A stretch of DNA of 64,000 nt from G965227875 sp965227875 (GTDB lineage: Bacteria > Pseudomonadota > Alphaproteobacteria > Rhizobiales > JAJFHC01). The notes beneath the pieces were generated by a model. That model did no database searches and was not told where the DNA came from. It was given only the letters and a program-made list of their open reading frames with translations. The stretch is from contig OZ245783.1 in assembly GCA_965227875.1 (NCBI GenBank), positions 1,674,001 to 1,738,000 of the forward strand. Reading direction: 5' to 3'. Positions 34,786-43,817 of this stretch are shown here, one piece after another (the first letter of the stretch is position 1; every line of letters starts with the position of its first letter). Position numbers and translations under genes: made by a program.

Positions 34786-35415
34786 CTACTGGCCGCCTAC
34801 CGGCTTCAGCGCGAGCCGCTTGGGCGCGAGGAAGGCATAGAGCTTGTTGAAGTCGCCCTTGTGCTTCTTGAGGACCGAGTTGACCTTCTGGCGGAGCGAC
34901 ACGCCGAGCCAGATGCCGTGCACGTTGACGTCGAGGATCTTGTAGCCGCTGCCGCGGTGCGACAGCCGGAAGATCACCGGGCGCACGCCATGGACGTCGG
35001 AATGCAGCTTGCTCGTCACGCTGGTCTGGTTGCCCTTGGAGGGGCAGCGGGTGATCTCGAAATGGCTGCCCTGGAACTGCTTGGCGTTCTCGGCCATCAG
35101 GTTGGCCACGAAGGAAGCCACGAGGTCGGCATAGTTGCTGGCGTCCCTGGACGGCAGCTGCTTGCGGTAGCGGCCGAGCGCGAACTGGCCGATCGTGTGC
35201 TTGTCGGCATAGCGGTCGACCACGCGCTTGAAGCTGCTCTGGGAGCCGCTCTTCGCCGCGGAGAAGAGGTCGGAACCGACCGAATTGATGAACTTGTCCG
35301 CCTTGCAGGGCGCGGCCTGCGCGCCCGCGATGCCGCTCATCGCGAACCCGGCCGCGAGTGCTGCCGCGACGACAGAATTCCGCAAACCGCGTGAAGAAAG
35401 GCGCATCCTTGCCAT
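34786..35415 (-). CDS. MlaC/HpnM-like ABC transporter auxiliary protein
   Basis: A 209-residue exported protein: a signal peptide (residues 1-34, ending AGAQA), then a mixed helical/beta domain with FALGRYRKQLPSRDASNYADLVASF and KILDVNVHGIWLGVSLRQKV, the pattern of MlaC phospholipid carriers. MlaC moves phospholipids across the periplasm; alphaproteobacterial relatives (HpnM) are linked to hopanoids. It stands alone here, with no MlaEFD genes, and is divergent from malate synthase. The start could be 35415 or 35403. Confidence 0.8.
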   Translation of the reverse strand: MARMRLSSRGLRNSVVAAALAAGFAMSGIAGAQAAPCKADKFINSVGSDLFSAAKSGSQSSFKRVVDRYADKHTIGQFALGRYRKQLPSRDASNYADLVASFVANLMAENAKQFQGSHFEITRCPSKGNQTSVTSKLHSDVHGVRPVIFRLSHRGSGYKILDVNVHGIWLGVSLRQKVNSVLKKHKGDFNKLYAFLAPKRLALKPVGGQ

Positions 35416-35672
35416 GTCTGATCTCCCGAGATGTTTCCGACGCTACCGAAATCACATATGAAGTGCCAGCGGCGAGTTCAACGTCACGGCATGGCCCCCG
35501 CCCCCTCAATACAGTATGAGAGTGAATCAAAACCTTCCCGGGCGCGGCGGATTCCGCATCGTGGAACGCGTTTCACTGGACGGCACGGACAACCCTTGCC
35601 ATATGTCGCGCGCCCGCGGACGCGACGGATCGTCCGTGCACCCCGTTTCACCGCCATCTCCAGGAAGACCAC

Positions 35673-37850
35673 ATGCCCGACCGCATCACTCATGACGATC
35701 TCCGGATCGACGCCGGCCTCCACGCTTTCGTCAACGAACGGGTGATCCCGGGCACCGGCGTGGACGCGGACGCCTTCTGGTCGGGCCTCGCGGCCATCGT
35801 GCGCGATCTCGGCCCACGCAACGCCGAGCAGCTCGCCGAGCGCGACCGGCTGCAGGACAAGATCGACGCCTGGCACCGCGAACGCGGCCCCGGCGTACCG
35901 GACATGGCCGCCTACAAGGCGTTCCTCGAGGAAATCGGCTACCTGCTGCCCGAAGGCGGCGACTTCTCCATCGACACCGCGAACGTGGACGAGGAGATCG
36001 CCACCATCGCCGGCCCGCAGCTCGTCGTGCCGCTGACCAATGCGCGCTATTCGCTGAACGCCGCCAATGCCCGCTGGGGCAGCCTCTACGACGCGCTCTA
36101 CGGCACCGACGCCATCCCCGAGGACGGCGGCGCGGAACGCGGCGGGGCCTTCAACCCCAAGCGCGGCGAAAAGGTGATCGCGCGGGCCCGCGCCTTCCTC
36201 GACGAGGCGGCCCCGCTCGACGGCGCCTCCCACGCCGACGCCGTGCACTATGGCGTCGCCGAAGATCGCCTCGCGGTGAAGCTCGCCGACGGCACGACCG
36301 CCGGCCTCGCCGACCCCGACGCCTTCCTCGGCTGGCGCGGCGACGCCGGTGATCCGGACACGGTCCTGCTGGCCAACAACAGCCTGCGTTTCGAGATCGC
36401 CATCGACCGCGGGCACTTCATCGGCAAGGACGACCCCGCGGGCGTCGCCGACGTCATCCTCGAAGCCGCCGTGACCACCATCATGGACTGCGAGGATTCC
36501 GTCGCCGCTGTCGACGCCGACGACAAGATCGAGGTCTACGCCAACTGGCTGGGCCTGATGAAGGGCGACCTCGAGGCGAGCTTCGCCAAGGGCGGCGAGA
36601 CCGTCACCCGCCGGCTGGAGGACGACCGGACCTACACCGCGCCGGGCGGCGGCGAGCTGACCCTGCCCGGCCGCAGCCTGATGCTCGTGCGCAATGTCGG
36701 CCCGCTGATGATGACGGACGCGGTGCTCGACGCCGACGGCAACGAGATCCCGGAAGCCTTCCTCGAGGCCATGGTGACCTCGCTCGCCGCCCTGCACGAC
36801 CTGCGCGCCGGCGGATCCCGCCGCAACTCCCGCACGGGCTCGGTCTACATCGTCAAGCCGAAGATGCACGGCCCCGCCGAGGTGGCGCTCGCCGACGAGC
36901 TCTTCGCCCGGGTGGAGGACGTGCTCGGCCTCGACCGCCACACGCTCAAGATGGGCATCATGGACGAGGAACGCCGCACCACGGTCAACCTCAAGGAATG
37001 CATCCGGGCGGCCCGCCACCGCACGGTCTTCATCAACACCGGCTTCCTCGACCGCACCGGCGACGAGATCCACACCTCCATGGAGGCCGGCCCGATGATC
37101 CGCAAGGGCGACATGAAGGCGTCGGCCTGGATCGCCGCCTACGAGGACTGGAACGTCGACATCGGCCTGGAATGCGGCCTCACCGGCCGGGCGCAGATCG
37201 GCAAGGGCATGTGGGCCATGCCCGACCGCATGGCCGACATGCTGGCCGCCAAGATCGACCATCCGCGTGCCGGCGCCAACACCGCCTGGGTGCCCTCGCC
37301 GACGGCGGCGACGCTGCACGCCATGCACTACCACCAGGTCGACGTCGCCGCGCGCCAGGCCGAGCTGAAATCCCGCCCGCGCGCCTCTCTCGACGACATC
37401 CTGTCGGTCCCCGTCGCGCCGAGGCCCAACTGGACGCCGGAAGACATCCAGGCCGAACTCGACAACAACGCCCAGGGGATCCTGGGCTACGTGGTGCGCT
37501 GGGTGGACCAGGGCGTCGGCTGCTCGAAGGTGCCCGACATCAACGACATCGGCCTGATGGAGGACCGCGCCACCCTGCGGATCTCCAGCCAGCACATCGC
37601 CAACTGGCTGCACCACGGCGTGTGCAGCCGCGACCAGGTCATGGAGACCATGCAGCGCATGGCCGCCGTGGTCGACGGCCAGAACGCCGGCGACCCGGAC
37701 TACCGGCCCATGGCGGACAATTTCGGCCTCAGCGTCGCTTTCCAGGCGGCCTGCGACCTCGTCTTCGAGGGCCGCGCCCAGCCCAACGGCTATACCGAGC
37801 CTGTCCTCCACGCCCGGCGCGCGCAGGCCAAGGCCGAGCGCGCCGAATAG
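35673..37850 (+). CDS. glcB: Malate synthase G
   Basis: A 725-residue malate synthase of the G isoform, the usual length. Segments include NARYSLNAANARWGSLYDALYGTDAIPE, IMDCEDSVAAVDADDK, TGSVYIVKPKMHGP, MGIMDEERRTTVNLKECI and FINTGFLDRTGDEIHTSMEAG. It condenses glyoxylate and acetyl-CoA into malate in the cytoplasm, allowing growth on C2 compounds. AGGAAGA lies five bases before the ATG. No isocitrate lyase or glycolate oxidase gene is nearby. The 257-base gap upstream holds the divergent promoters with mlaC; no operator was recognised. Confidence 0.96.
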   Translation: MPDRITHDDLRIDAGLHAFVNERVIPGTGVDADAFWSGLAAIVRDLGPRNAEQLAERDRLQDKIDAWHRERGPGVPDMAAYKAFLEEIGYLLPEGGDFSIDTANVDEEIATIAGPQLVVPLTNARYSLNAANARWGSLYDALYGTDAIPEDGGAERGGAFNPKRGEKVIARARAFLDEAAPLDGASHADAVHYGVAEDRLAVKLADGTTAGLADPDAFLGWRGDAGDPDTVLLANNSLRFEIAIDRGHFIGKDDPAGVADVILEAAVTTIMDCEDSVAAVDADDKIEVYANWLGLMKGDLEASFAKGGETVTRRLEDDRTYTAPGGGELTLPGRSLMLVRNVGPLMMTDAVLDADGNEIPEAFLEAMVTSLAALHDLRAGGSRRNSRTGSVYIVKPKMHGPAEVALADELFARVEDVLGLDRHTLKMGIMDEERRTTVNLKECIRAARHRTVFINTGFLDRTGDEIHTSMEAGPMIRKGDMKASAWIAAYEDWNVDIGLECGLTGRAQIGKGMWAMPDRMADMLAAKIDHPRAGANTAWVPSPTAATLHAMHYHQVDVAARQAELKSRPRASLDDILSVPVAPRPNWTPEDIQAELDNNAQGILGYVVRWVDQGVGCSKVPDINDIGLMEDRATLRISSQHIANWLHHGVCSRDQVMETMQRMAAVVDGQNAGDPDYRPMADNFGLSVAFQAACDLVFEGRAQPNGYTEPVLHARRAQAKAERAE

Positions 37851-37966
37851 CCGCCCGACGACCTCACGATTCCGTGAAACCGCAGGGCGGGACGCCGCCT
37901 TGCCCGGCAACGTGCGCGTGTTAACCTTCGCCTCACCGATACGATGAAGCGAAAGGAAGGCAGGCC

Positions 37967-38749
37967 ATGACGATCACCAAACGCGAATTCCTGATGACGG
38001 CGGCAGCCTTCGGGACGGTCACCCTGCTGCCCTTCCGCGCCGGCGCGGCGAAGGACGCGGTGCACAGCTTCAAGGGCAGCGGCGGCGACATCGCCGTGCA
38101 CCCGGTGAGCCACGCCTCCTTCGTGATGACCACGCCGGCGGGCACGATCTATTCCGACCCCGTGGGCGGCGCCGCACTCTATGCCGACCTGCCACAACCC
38201 GACCTGATCACCGTCACCCACCGCCACGGCGACCACTACAACGCCGACACGCTGAACGCGTTCGGGGACACCCCCATCGTCACCAACGCGGACGTGCACG
38301 GCATGATGGACGACGGCCTCAAGGCCCGCACGACCGTCATCGCGCCGGGCGGCGACACAACGTGGAACGGCGTGCGCATCGACGCCATCCCGGCCTACAA
38401 CCTCGCCCAGGACCGCCAGAACTTCCACCCGAAGGCGCGCGGCGACAACGGCTACGTGATGACGCTGGCGGGCCTGCGGGTCTACGTCTCGGGCGACACC
38501 GAGGACATCCCCGAGATGCGCGCCCTGAAGGACATCGACCTGGCGTTCGTGTGCATGAACCTGCCCTTCACCATGACAGCCGACGCCGCCGCCTCGGCCG
38601 TGGCCGAGTTCAAGCCGAAATTCGTCTACCCCTACCACTACCGCGGTCGCGACGGCGGCACCCAGGACCCCAAGGCCTTCGCCAAGATGGTCGGCGACGG
38701 CGTCGACGTGAAGCTGGTCGACTGGTATCCGGAGAATGATGATTTGTGA
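37967..38749 (+). CDS. Tat-exported metallo-beta-lactamase-fold hydrolase
   Basis: A 260-residue protein. The N-terminal TITKREFLMTAAAFGTVTLL has a Tat-like pattern with a hydrophobic stretch (the pair is Lys-Arg, not Arg-Arg). The metal motif is VTHRHGDHYN, with a later VSGDTED and a final YPYHYRG histidine. This is the UlaG-like branch of MBL-fold hydrolases. It presumably acts in the periplasm; the substrate is unknown. GGAAGGCAGG precedes the ATG. It is the last gene of normal composition before the atypical region. Confidence 0.85.
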   Translation: MTITKREFLMTAAAFGTVTLLPFRAGAAKDAVHSFKGSGGDIAVHPVSHASFVMTTPAGTIYSDPVGGAALYADLPQPDLITVTHRHGDHYNADTLNAFGDTPIVTNADVHGMMDDGLKARTTVIAPGGDTTWNGVRIDAIPAYNLAQDRQNFHPKARGDNGYVMTLAGLRVYVSGDTEDIPEMRALKDIDLAFVCMNLPFTMTADAAASAVAEFKPKFVYPYHYRGRDGGTQDPKAFAKMVGDGVDVKLVDWYPENDDL

Positions 38750-39000
38750 GGGGGAGTGGGGGTTTTGGAAGCGCAGAGTATTTGTTAGACGACAGCTAGG
38801 GGCGGGGATGCGGCCGTTCGCGATACATGCGAACATTCGGTACACGGGTCTTGAAGCGGACGTTCAGGTCAGTTCTCGATCGTCAATCTTGCTGCGCCAC
38901 GGTAGTACTGCGCGGGGCCCACTGCGGTAGGGCAGAGTCCATCTGCTGTAGCAGGTACCCAATATGTAAGCACGCTCGTGCCGGCGGTCACCGACTTTTG
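38750..39000. other. Gene-free boundary segment of atypical composition
   Basis: About 250 bases with less G+C than the flanks. No gene, tRNA, terminal inverted repeat or attachment site was found. It begins the region that differs from the rest of the window. Confidence 0.4.
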
Positions 39001-40251
39001 CTAGACACGTCGTATCTCGATCGCTGTCTCACACAGAGAAATGCCTGACGCATGCGCAATGATTGTGCAAAGTCCTTCGGTCTCGAAGTAGGCTCCGATT
39101 GGAAAACTGAAGCTAGTAGTCATATACCGATCTTCTCGCTCGGCAGCCCCTACCGCCAACCGCGCTTTCTCCTCTCCGTCGAAGAACAAGCTGACGAAGT
39201 AACCGATCCTCTCGTCGGGTTGCTTCGTGACTGCCGTGAGCACGTTGAAAATGACCTCCGCCGGCAGATCGCTCACATCCATCGCACTTAAGGCAAATCG
39301 ACTGACTGCGTGTGCTCCGTTCTCGATGGTCGCGCCTTCGACGACTGCGAGGCAGCAGACTCTTACGCCCCTCTGTATAGCGACGGCATCGATCTCCGGC
39401 ATGTCTGCAGGTAGATAACTGTCGCCTGACAACCCTCCCCCGACCTTGGGTGTGACCAGCTTGGTGCTACCGTCAGGCGCGATCTTCGCCAAGTAGCTCG
39501 GTCCACCTATCTCGCCGGGCAGGCGTGCGCCTCGGCCGACTACGACGCGATATCTACCTGCATCCAAAGTACGGGTGCCGATATGGACATCGCCTCCGTC
39601 TCCACCTCTGCCACCAACGGCGTCACCGCCTATGGCAGGGGCTCCGCCCCCTCCGGAGCCGGGCGGGCGGCCGTCCGGGGTGCCGCGCCGCACTTCGCCC
39701 CATGATAAGAGTTCCAAGTCGCCCGCGAGTCTGCCGTCAGTAGTAATGCCTCCGCCATCTCCGCCTCTGCCCCCTTGGGCATTTGCCCCGATCGCGGGGC
39801 CACCACCGCCGCCGGCACCTGGAGCGGCGCCTCCCTCGCCGCCAAGGTTCACCGTATCTCCCGCGATGACCAAGACTGTTTCCGCGATTGCTTCCAGGTC
39901 GTCTGACGCGAGCGGGCTGCCTTGCTGCCTCTCCTGCTCGGCCTTCCACTCCTTCAGCATGTCTGGCGTGTAGTGTTTCTCGTTGCGGCGATCATCCACG
40001 ACAGCGTGGTGTTTGCGGCACAGAAGCACGAGGTTACCGTCACCTCTGTTATCTTCTTCGCTTTGGGATGCGTCCCATCTCGGACCGTTCTCTCGCCGAG
40101 CGCGAATGTGGCATACCTCGCTATTGCAAACCTTTACTCCCGTATTCTTATCGACCTCGATGTGTGACTCCGTGCAACCGGGGAACGCGCAGTGCTGGCT
40201 GCTACCGAAAAGCTTGTAAACCGTTGAATCCGTCGGTTTTCGATGCTCCAT
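39001..40251 (-). CDS. HNH nuclease-like protein with duplicated Gly-rich blocks and unknown C-terminal domain
   Basis: A 416-residue protein in three parts. (1) Residues 1-110: an HNH/zinc-finger nuclease-like domain with CAFPGC, VCHIRARREN, GNLVLLCRKHH and a YTPDMLKEWKAEQE helix. (2) Residues 132-225: two glycine-rich blocks, each with GGxGGxx, GGGGxPAIG and GGRGGDGG, about 60 residues apart, resembling polyglycine-II-forming repeats. (3) Residues 260-416: a probable beta-rich domain including VIFNVLTAVTKQPDERIGYFVSLFF. No signal peptide. The gene has more A+T and different codon use from its surroundings, and no partner gene is adjacent. A DNA-targeting effector is an inference. The C-terminal family was not recognised. 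Confidence 0.7.
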   Translation of the reverse strand: MEHRKPTDSTVYKLFGSSQHCAFPGCTESHIEVDKNTGVKVCNSEVCHIRARRENGPRWDASQSEEDNRGDGNLVLLCRKHHAVVDDRRNEKHYTPDMLKEWKAEQERQQGSPLASDDLEAIAETVLVIAGDTVNLGGEGGAAPGAGGGGGPAIGANAQGGRGGDGGGITTDGRLAGDLELLSWGEVRRGTPDGRPPGSGGGGAPAIGGDAVGGRGGDGGDVHIGTRTLDAGRYRVVVGRGARLPGEIGGPSYLAKIAPDGSTKLVTPKVGGGLSGDSYLPADMPEIDAVAIQRGVRVCCLAVVEGATIENGAHAVSRFALSAMDVSDLPAEVIFNVLTAVTKQPDERIGYFVSLFFDGEEKARLAVGAAEREDRYMTTSFSFPIGAYFETEGLCTIIAHASGISLCETAIEIRRV

Positions 40252-40677
40252 TCACGTTCTCGCTTTCGCTCCCGTAGTTTGCCGGCGATCTTTTCAAGTG
40301 CTTGGGCCAGTGAGCATCATAGTGACAGCGGCAATTGACAGCCTAAAGCTAAACCCATCGCAACGCATTCTATGTGAAGCGGCCCTGGCCAGCAGGACTA
40401 TATCTATTTGCGAGGGGCCGCACCGCACGCGCTTGGAACTAAAATCGTCGCAGGGCCGTCGTTTGGTGGAGCCATCCCACGCATTCGCGGCGAAAGTCCA
40501 GTTTGACGAGCCTCAGAGTGACGTTGAGTTCTGCATCGAACGACGGCCCCACTCCAGTAGGGATAGCGAATATCTGTTACGTGGAGTCGACGTTATCCTT
40601 CATGAATCGAGTGCAGGTCCTGCCCCATGGAAGATCCATGCATTGCCAGATAGCCGGCAATGTTGCCTGCCTGCTTC
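40252..40677. other. Gene-free segment inside the atypical region
   Basis: About 425 bases of lower G+C between the HNH gene start and the end of a secreted-protein gene. A 159-residue plus-strand frame spans it but overlaps the neighbour's end and has no recognisable features. No transposase remnant or repeat could be established. Confidence 0.4.
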
Positions 40678-41736
40678 TCAAAGCGGATGCTGCGGAAAGC
40701 GGTGCGAGCCGGAGCATTCGTTGATCGATTCGCACAAGACCCGGGCCAGAGGCATCTGTTTCTGTGCACCGTTGTAGCGAAGCGTGAGGACCTGGTCGCC
40801 TTGCGGGCGCCAGTGGCACTGCGTGTAGCCGGGCTGGACCGTGATCGTGAACGACTTCTCACCGCTCCACCACGCCTCGTATTGCAACGGGTTCGCATTG
40901 CCGTTGCGGAAACAGGCGCCCTGCATGGCGACGGTTCCTTCCGATGGTAGGGTTTCCGTGCTGCCGGACGGATAGCCGACGAGTTCCGAGGCCGATTTGA
41001 CCGGTCCGAACGGCTCAAGCCGGTAGCGCGCAAATTCCCGCATTGCCGTGCAGCGGTCGATCGCCTCGCAATTGACCCGTCCGAGCGTCACATTGCGATC
41101 CCTGCCTTTGTAGCCAACGGTCAGTGTCTGCCCGCCGATCGGCCGCCAGTGACACCAGTAGGAACCCGGATCGACGATGATCCGATAGCCTGGTTCACCG
41201 CTCCACTTCATTTCGTACGGTGCCTTTTGAGAGAGCGAGTTCAGCAGGCACGCCCCCTGCATCGCCACATATCCGGCCGGCGGCGGCGGCGCGGTCGAGG
41301 TCGATGGCTCGCGTATGACCCCCGATCCGCCGCCCGGAGCGGTCGTCCCGGGAGCGCCCCCTGCGAGCGCCAGGGCCTGTTTGGCGTACTCGGAGTCTGG
41401 AAACCGTCGGGCGAAGTCCAGGTAGATTTTAGGGTCGCCGAGATCCTTTATCGTCAGCCAGATGTCCCGGGCGGGCTCATATGGCTGCCCGACGGGCGCC
41501 TGTTCCGGAACGCGGCCTCCGGGGTAGGCGTTCGGTGCCGTGGGCAAGGACAAAATCTCATCGGACCCCGGGAAGACCGGCGACGGTCGTGACAGCAGGT
41601 TCTCGAGTTTCGCGGCATCCGCAGTGGAGAGATCAACCGCGGAAACTTCCGCCGGAACTACTGTCGACACGAGAAGGGCGCAGGCGATGAACAACAACCT
41701 GCCGGGATTCGGGGCTTTGCTCATTGGAGTGTCCAT
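40678..41736 (-). CDS. Secreted protein with duplicated Cys/Trp-rich domain, function unknown
   Basis: A 352-residue protein with a signal peptide (LLFIACALLVSTVVPAEVSA). After an acidic/Pro-rich linker and a DPKIYLDFARRFPDSEYAKQAL helix, two ~85-residue copies of one domain follow, both starting VAMQGAC and sharing W-SGE, a CHWRP motif with following QxLTxxY, and RVxCExIxxC. The second copy is shorter at its end (SHRFPQHPL). The paired cysteines suggest disulphides in the periplasm. AGGA six bases before the ATG at 41736 supports this start. The gene upstream, on the same strand, also encodes an exported protein. No named family was recognised. Confidence 0.72.
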   Translation of the reverse strand: MDTPMSKAPNPGRLLFIACALLVSTVVPAEVSAVDLSTADAAKLENLLSRPSPVFPGSDEILSLPTAPNAYPGGRVPEQAPVGQPYEPARDIWLTIKDLGDPKIYLDFARRFPDSEYAKQALALAGGAPGTTAPGGGSGVIREPSTSTAPPPPAGYVAMQGACLLNSLSQKAPYEMKWSGEPGYRIIVDPGSYWCHWRPIGGQTLTVGYKGRDRNVTLGRVNCEAIDRCTAMREFARYRLEPFGPVKSASELVGYPSGSTETLPSEGTVAMQGACFRNGNANPLQYEAWWSGEKSFTITVQPGYTQCHWRPQGDQVLTLRYNGAQKQMPLARVLCESINECSGSHRFPQHPL

Positions 41737-41795
41737 TCGGTTCCTGGACCGGTTCTCCGCCCGTACAACAGCGTCCCGGCGGGGGGTCCGCGGCG

Positions 41796-43496
41796 TCATT
41801 TCACCAGTTTCCTGTATTCATCGCAGACTGATTTTGTCCATTCCGGAAACCCCGCACTGCGCGTGACCAGTGCGGCAACGTCGAGCGCCGGCGATTTCGC
41901 AATCCAGTTCATGACCCGTCCGCCCCCCGAGGAGAGAAACGTCTGCGCCTGCTGCCTGGCACGGGTCATCCGACGGCGTGGCGCTTCACGTTCGGCCTTG
42001 GCCTCGAAGTCACGGAGCATGGTCAGCGTGATGGCGTTCAACTTCGTGCGGTCGAGACCGAGATTGACCACCTTGTCGAAGTGATCCGGTCCATAGATCG
42101 TGATCTTCTCTCCATCCGGAAGCATCAGATCGAGATAGGATTGCAGGATCTCGCGATGTTTCACCTTCATGCCGCTGTCGCGGTCCATCTTGATGACGTC
42201 CTGGACATACAGCCTTACGGCCTCCTGCGGATTCGTCGCCAATGCCTGCTGCATTTGCGGCCGATAGAGAAAGTCATAGAATCCGAGATCGACATTCAGC
42301 AGGTCTTCCTGGCGTTTGAGTTCGGCCTGCGACTGCATCGTGATATCGATCGCAGTCAGGATTTCACCTCCCAGCGGAATTCCAAGCGCCGCGAAAGCCT
42401 TTGGCGCGACGAAAGCCTCGGTCGCATCCTTGGCGGCGGACCACGCTGCGTCGCTGTCCCCGGCACCGAGGGCCTCGGCAATCCGCATGGCGGTTTTTAT
42501 GTGATCGAGATTCTTGATGACGGCATCGATTTGGCTCACCGACATTCGTTCGAACTTGCCGGGCGACTTCGTCGATGGAACCTTCAGTTTGTAGACATTG
42601 GTCAGGTGTTTCTTGTAGACGCTTAGCAGGTGCTTCGGGATCGCGCCTTTGGTGAGGCCCACAGTGTCGAACACCTTCTCGAGAACGGCCTCGTCGAAAT
42701 CCACGATATCGTCGCAATAGGGGCTCGCTGCGGGCTTGTCGGCAAGTGCCAGCTGATCGATGTCGGCAGCCGCGACGCGATAGGCCCCAAGGAAAGCGGA
42801 TACGACCTTCACGGTTTCCTGGTTGGCCCGCTCCATCAGCGCCCGGTAGATCTTTTCGAACCCGGCCTTCGCCGCAGCATCGTTCGGTCGCGTGAAGTTG
42901 GGCGAGTAATACCGGAACGTGCAGTTCCCGAACAAGCGTCGAGAGGCGAAATAGACGCTCGCCGCCCGAAAGATCGCGGTGACATTCGGATCGCTGGAAA
43001 ACTGCTGCGGAAGAAGTTCCGGCGTGTTGATGAAAAGAGCCGCCTCGTAACCCGAGAACGCAGGCCCATCGGATTTCAGCATGACATATCTGTCGGGCTT
43101 TGCCGCGGCCTTGCGTCTCTGGTCTATGGCATGCTCGACCCCGTCGGGAAAATCGGTTCCGAACGTGCGGATCGTGCAGTCGGCGAAAACGCCACCCGGT
43201 TTGATCTCATCACGAACCGATACGACGGCCCAGCCGGGAAAATCGCCGTCCGAGCTGTCGGTCCGTGTAGACTCCTTCACCTGGTGGCCCTGCTTGCGCC
43301 AGTAGTCGGCGATGAACATGCCGCGCTGTTCGGTGGCCAAGTCTTCGTCCGCCCAGGACAGCACAGGCATCGAAAACATCGCTGTGGCAAAAATCGCCGC
43401 GAGGCCAGGCAGTCTCCGGTACAGTCTTCCAACCAGGTTTGTCGTGTATTTCGATCCCCACACGACGAAATTGGTGTTGCTAAAACGGTCCGTCAT
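41796..43496 (-). CDS. Exported protein of unknown function
   Basis: A 566-residue protein. With the start at 43496 (MTDRFSNTNF, GGGGA six bases upstream) the hydrophobic segment LPGLAAIFATAMFSMPVLSWA lies at about residues 27-47 and ends at a probable cleavage site; in-frame ATGs further upstream are possible. The mature part begins DEDLATEQRGMFIADYWRKQGH and continues with mixed charged helices and no catalytic signature. It is separated by 59 bases from the downstream Cys/Trp-rich secreted protein; the two probably form one operon. It may be an exported partner of that protein. Composition is atypical for the window. Confidence 0.65.
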   Translation of the reverse strand: MTDRFSNTNFVVWGSKYTTNLVGRLYRRLPGLAAIFATAMFSMPVLSWADEDLATEQRGMFIADYWRKQGHQVKESTRTDSSDGDFPGWAVVSVRDEIKPGGVFADCTIRTFGTDFPDGVEHAIDQRRKAAAKPDRYVMLKSDGPAFSGYEAALFINTPELLPQQFSSDPNVTAIFRAASVYFASRRLFGNCTFRYYSPNFTRPNDAAAKAGFEKIYRALMERANQETVKVVSAFLGAYRVAAADIDQLALADKPAASPYCDDIVDFDEAVLEKVFDTVGLTKGAIPKHLLSVYKKHLTNVYKLKVPSTKSPGKFERMSVSQIDAVIKNLDHIKTAMRIAEALGAGDSDAAWSAAKDATEAFVAPKAFAALGIPLGGEILTAIDITMQSQAELKRQEDLLNVDLGFYDFLYRPQMQQALATNPQEAVRLYVQDVIKMDRDSGMKVKHREILQSYLDLMLPDGEKITIYGPDHFDKVVNLGLDRTKLNAITLTMLRDFEAKAEREAPRRRMTRARQQAQTFLSSGGGRVMNWIAKSPALDVAALVTRSAGFPEWTKSVCDEYRKLVK

Positions 43497-43817
43497 CTGC
43501 ATCCCCAGCATACGAGACAACATGACATCAACGCGGCGATAAAATCCCCGGTTGTCACTCCCATTTGCCGGCCATGCTACAAGTAATGCAGTAAAAAGCA
43601 CACGTAGTTTTTCAGAAACTCAAAAAAATCCGCGCGAACAACTTTTCGACATTTCAGCGGACTCCGGTCTGCCAGACAACACCGGGCAATGGACCGGGTA
43701 TACCCCTGTTCCGCAGCAGGTGACGAACCTGGCCCCCGTCGAATCACACTGAACAGTTTTTTATCGCCCCATCCACGCCCTCGGACTATCGTGCCCGCTC
43801 ACTCCCGGGAGCGCGCC
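43497..43817. other. Gap between the divergent exported-protein gene and the dehydratase gene
   Basis: About 320 bases. The part 43520-43680 is AT-rich and probably holds the promoter of the minus-strand pair. No clear operator or repeat. The last part is GC-rich again and marks the right edge of the atypical region. Confidence 0.4.

Noticed and set aside
38750..39000. Possible tRNA or attachment site at the island edge
   Set aside because: No cloverleaf, T-loop consensus or direct repeat matching the other edge could be found by eye.
40298..40777. A 159-residue plus-strand frame in the atypical island
   Set aside because: Its last third is antisense to the secreted-protein gene and there is no start signal or recognisable domain.
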